DNA of 64,000 bases from Gavia stellata (Eukaryota; Chordata; Aves; Gaviiformes; Gaviidae). The notes below the pieces were generated by a model. It made no database searches, had not been told where the DNA came from, and was given only the letters and a program-made list of their open reading frames with translations. Below are positions 63,151-64,000 of this stretch, in pieces. Where the stretch lies: contig NC_082602.1 of assembly GCF_030936135.1 (NCBI RefSeq), forward strand, positions 4,898,001-4,962,000, written 5' to 3'. Positions within the stretch are counted from its first letter, which is position 1; each line of letters begins with the position of its first letter. The position numbers and the translations under genes were made by a program.

Positions 63151-63396
63151 TCATGCTGTTAATGAGGCCATGCGAAACAGCTTCCGTATGGTAAAACTAT
63201 TGGTTTTCTCTTCAGCCTTCAAATAAATAGCTACTGTTTTCATAACATTTTCTTCATAACTGAACTCCATCTGTATGGGCTCGTTGTTAGAGCTGGTGCT
63301 CTCCACAGTGATGGAGTGGGCATGTCCTAAAGCAAGATGGCAGTATAGAAAAGCTAAAACTAGCCTTGAAATGAAATCTCTGATTTTGAAACCATA
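63151..63396 (-). other. Exon-like open segment of unknown identity in STOX1 intron 1
   Basis: One minus-strand frame is open for 81 codons. It starts with a hydrophobic stretch (FISRLVLAFLYCHLALGHA) resembling a signal peptide, continues with SITVESTSSNNEPIQMEFS and MKTVAIYLKAEEKTNSF, and ends at a TGA. A good acceptor (CTTGCTTTAG) opens an inner exon at 63326, and a strong donor (GTAAGT) follows directly at 63150, giving a 177-base candidate exon. Codon choice in the middle part looks coding-like. I do not recognise the protein. There is no in-frame ATG before the hydrophobic part, so an upstream exon would be needed. It could be a relic, a real unannotated exon or chance. Confidence 0.25.
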
Positions 63397-64000
63397 TCAA
63401 TGACGATAGCAGAAGCGCTACTAATTAATGCAGCTTGTTTTATTAACTACATGGTTTTAACACAAAGTGTTGTCTCTTCTGACTGACACAGACAAAAAAT
63501 TAACACTGTTCAAATTACCCTCATCCTAAAAGAGCATTAAGGCAGTTCAGATCTGCCATTGAGGATTCAAGGTGCAAGAATTCAGAAGACTGAGGATAGC
63601 ACAACTCAGCCTGTTTTCTTGAAGTGTGTTTTCTCACTGAAAAGACAGAAGCAAGAGCTGCTTCTGCTGAAAATCTTTAGCACTGAGAAATACGCAATAC
63701 ATATCAAGTTATTCACAACTAATCTTGTTAGAGGTTATTTTTAGAAAAATTCAGAGTAAATTAAACTGAATAGAGCTTACTATAAAAAAAATTACACACT
63801 CATGTTCAGTGGTACTTGTTAAAAGTGTGACTAGAGACTACTTGCTGAGACAGTGCAAAAATTTGCACGCACAAATGCTTTTGCAGATGACACCTTTCAG
63901 GTAATTCAATCTGAGCAGATCTGGTAAATGCATCAGGATTTTGAAGAGCGTTACGGTACCTTGTACCTTGCTGCTGTGAATTCAATCAGTAGTTCAAATA
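63397..64000. other. STOX1 intron 1, window end, nothing recognised
   Basis: AT-rich sequence without splice-bounded open frames or repeats that I recognise. Confidence 0.5.

Noticed and set aside
1-64000. tRNA, rRNA, intronic snoRNA, CRISPR array, LTR elements
   Set aside because: No cloverleaf with A/B boxes, no clear C/D or H/ACA box pairs, no regular spacer-repeat pattern and no paired long terminal repeats were noticed by eye. A covariance-model scan (Infernal/tRNAscan-SE) would be decisive for the RNAs.

Overview
The window looks like nuclear DNA of a bird, or possibly another sauropsid. It has split vertebrate genes with GT-AG introns, CpG-rich promoters, AT-rich short introns, very few dispersed repeats, and one old CR1 LINE fragment as the only clear transposon. 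All four recognised genes lie on the minus strand, head to tail. In transcription order (high to low coordinate) they are STOX1 (3' part only), DDX50, DDX21 and KIFBP (KIAA1279/KBP). As I recall it, this is the conserved order of human 10q22.1 (STOX1-DDX50-DDX21-KIFBP). Gene identities come from comparing hand translations with remembered human proteins. Exon ends were set by eye from AG/GT sites with checks on reading phase.

Layout. 1-3835: no gene seen, with one modestly GC-rich patch. 3971-16404: KIFBP, 7 coding exons, 596 aa. 16405-16620: its CpG-rich promoter. 17124-31133: DDX21, 15 coding exons, 710 aa. 31134-31560: its CpG island. 32116-47683: DDX50, 15 coding exons, 708 aa. 47684-48050: its promoter, with two ZNF143/THAP11-like motifs. 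49347-54861: STOX1 coding exons 2-4. The first STOX1 exon is not in the window, so 54862-64000 is read as intron 1. That intron holds a CR1 fragment at about 62.4-63.0 kb and an unidentified open, exon-like segment at 63.15-63.40 kb.

Function. DDX21 and DDX50 are the two Gu/RH-II nucleolar DEAD-box RNA helicases, which arose by tandem duplication. Exons 3-14 have identical lengths in both copies. All core helicase motifs are intact, with DEVD as motif II, and both carry the GUCT domain. KIFBP is a soluble, helix-rich regulator of kinesin motor domains. STOX1 is a winged-helix DNA-binding protein. Nothing suggests a shared pathway; the cluster is ordinary conserved synteny.

I found no new system. 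The points most worth a second look are: a gene-conversion-like patch in exon 8 of the two helicases; the shortened and ambiguous last exon of STOX1; paired ZNF143-like sites; loss of the FRGQR-type tail in DDX21; and two unassigned exon-like open segments (48693-48902 and 63151-63396, both minus).
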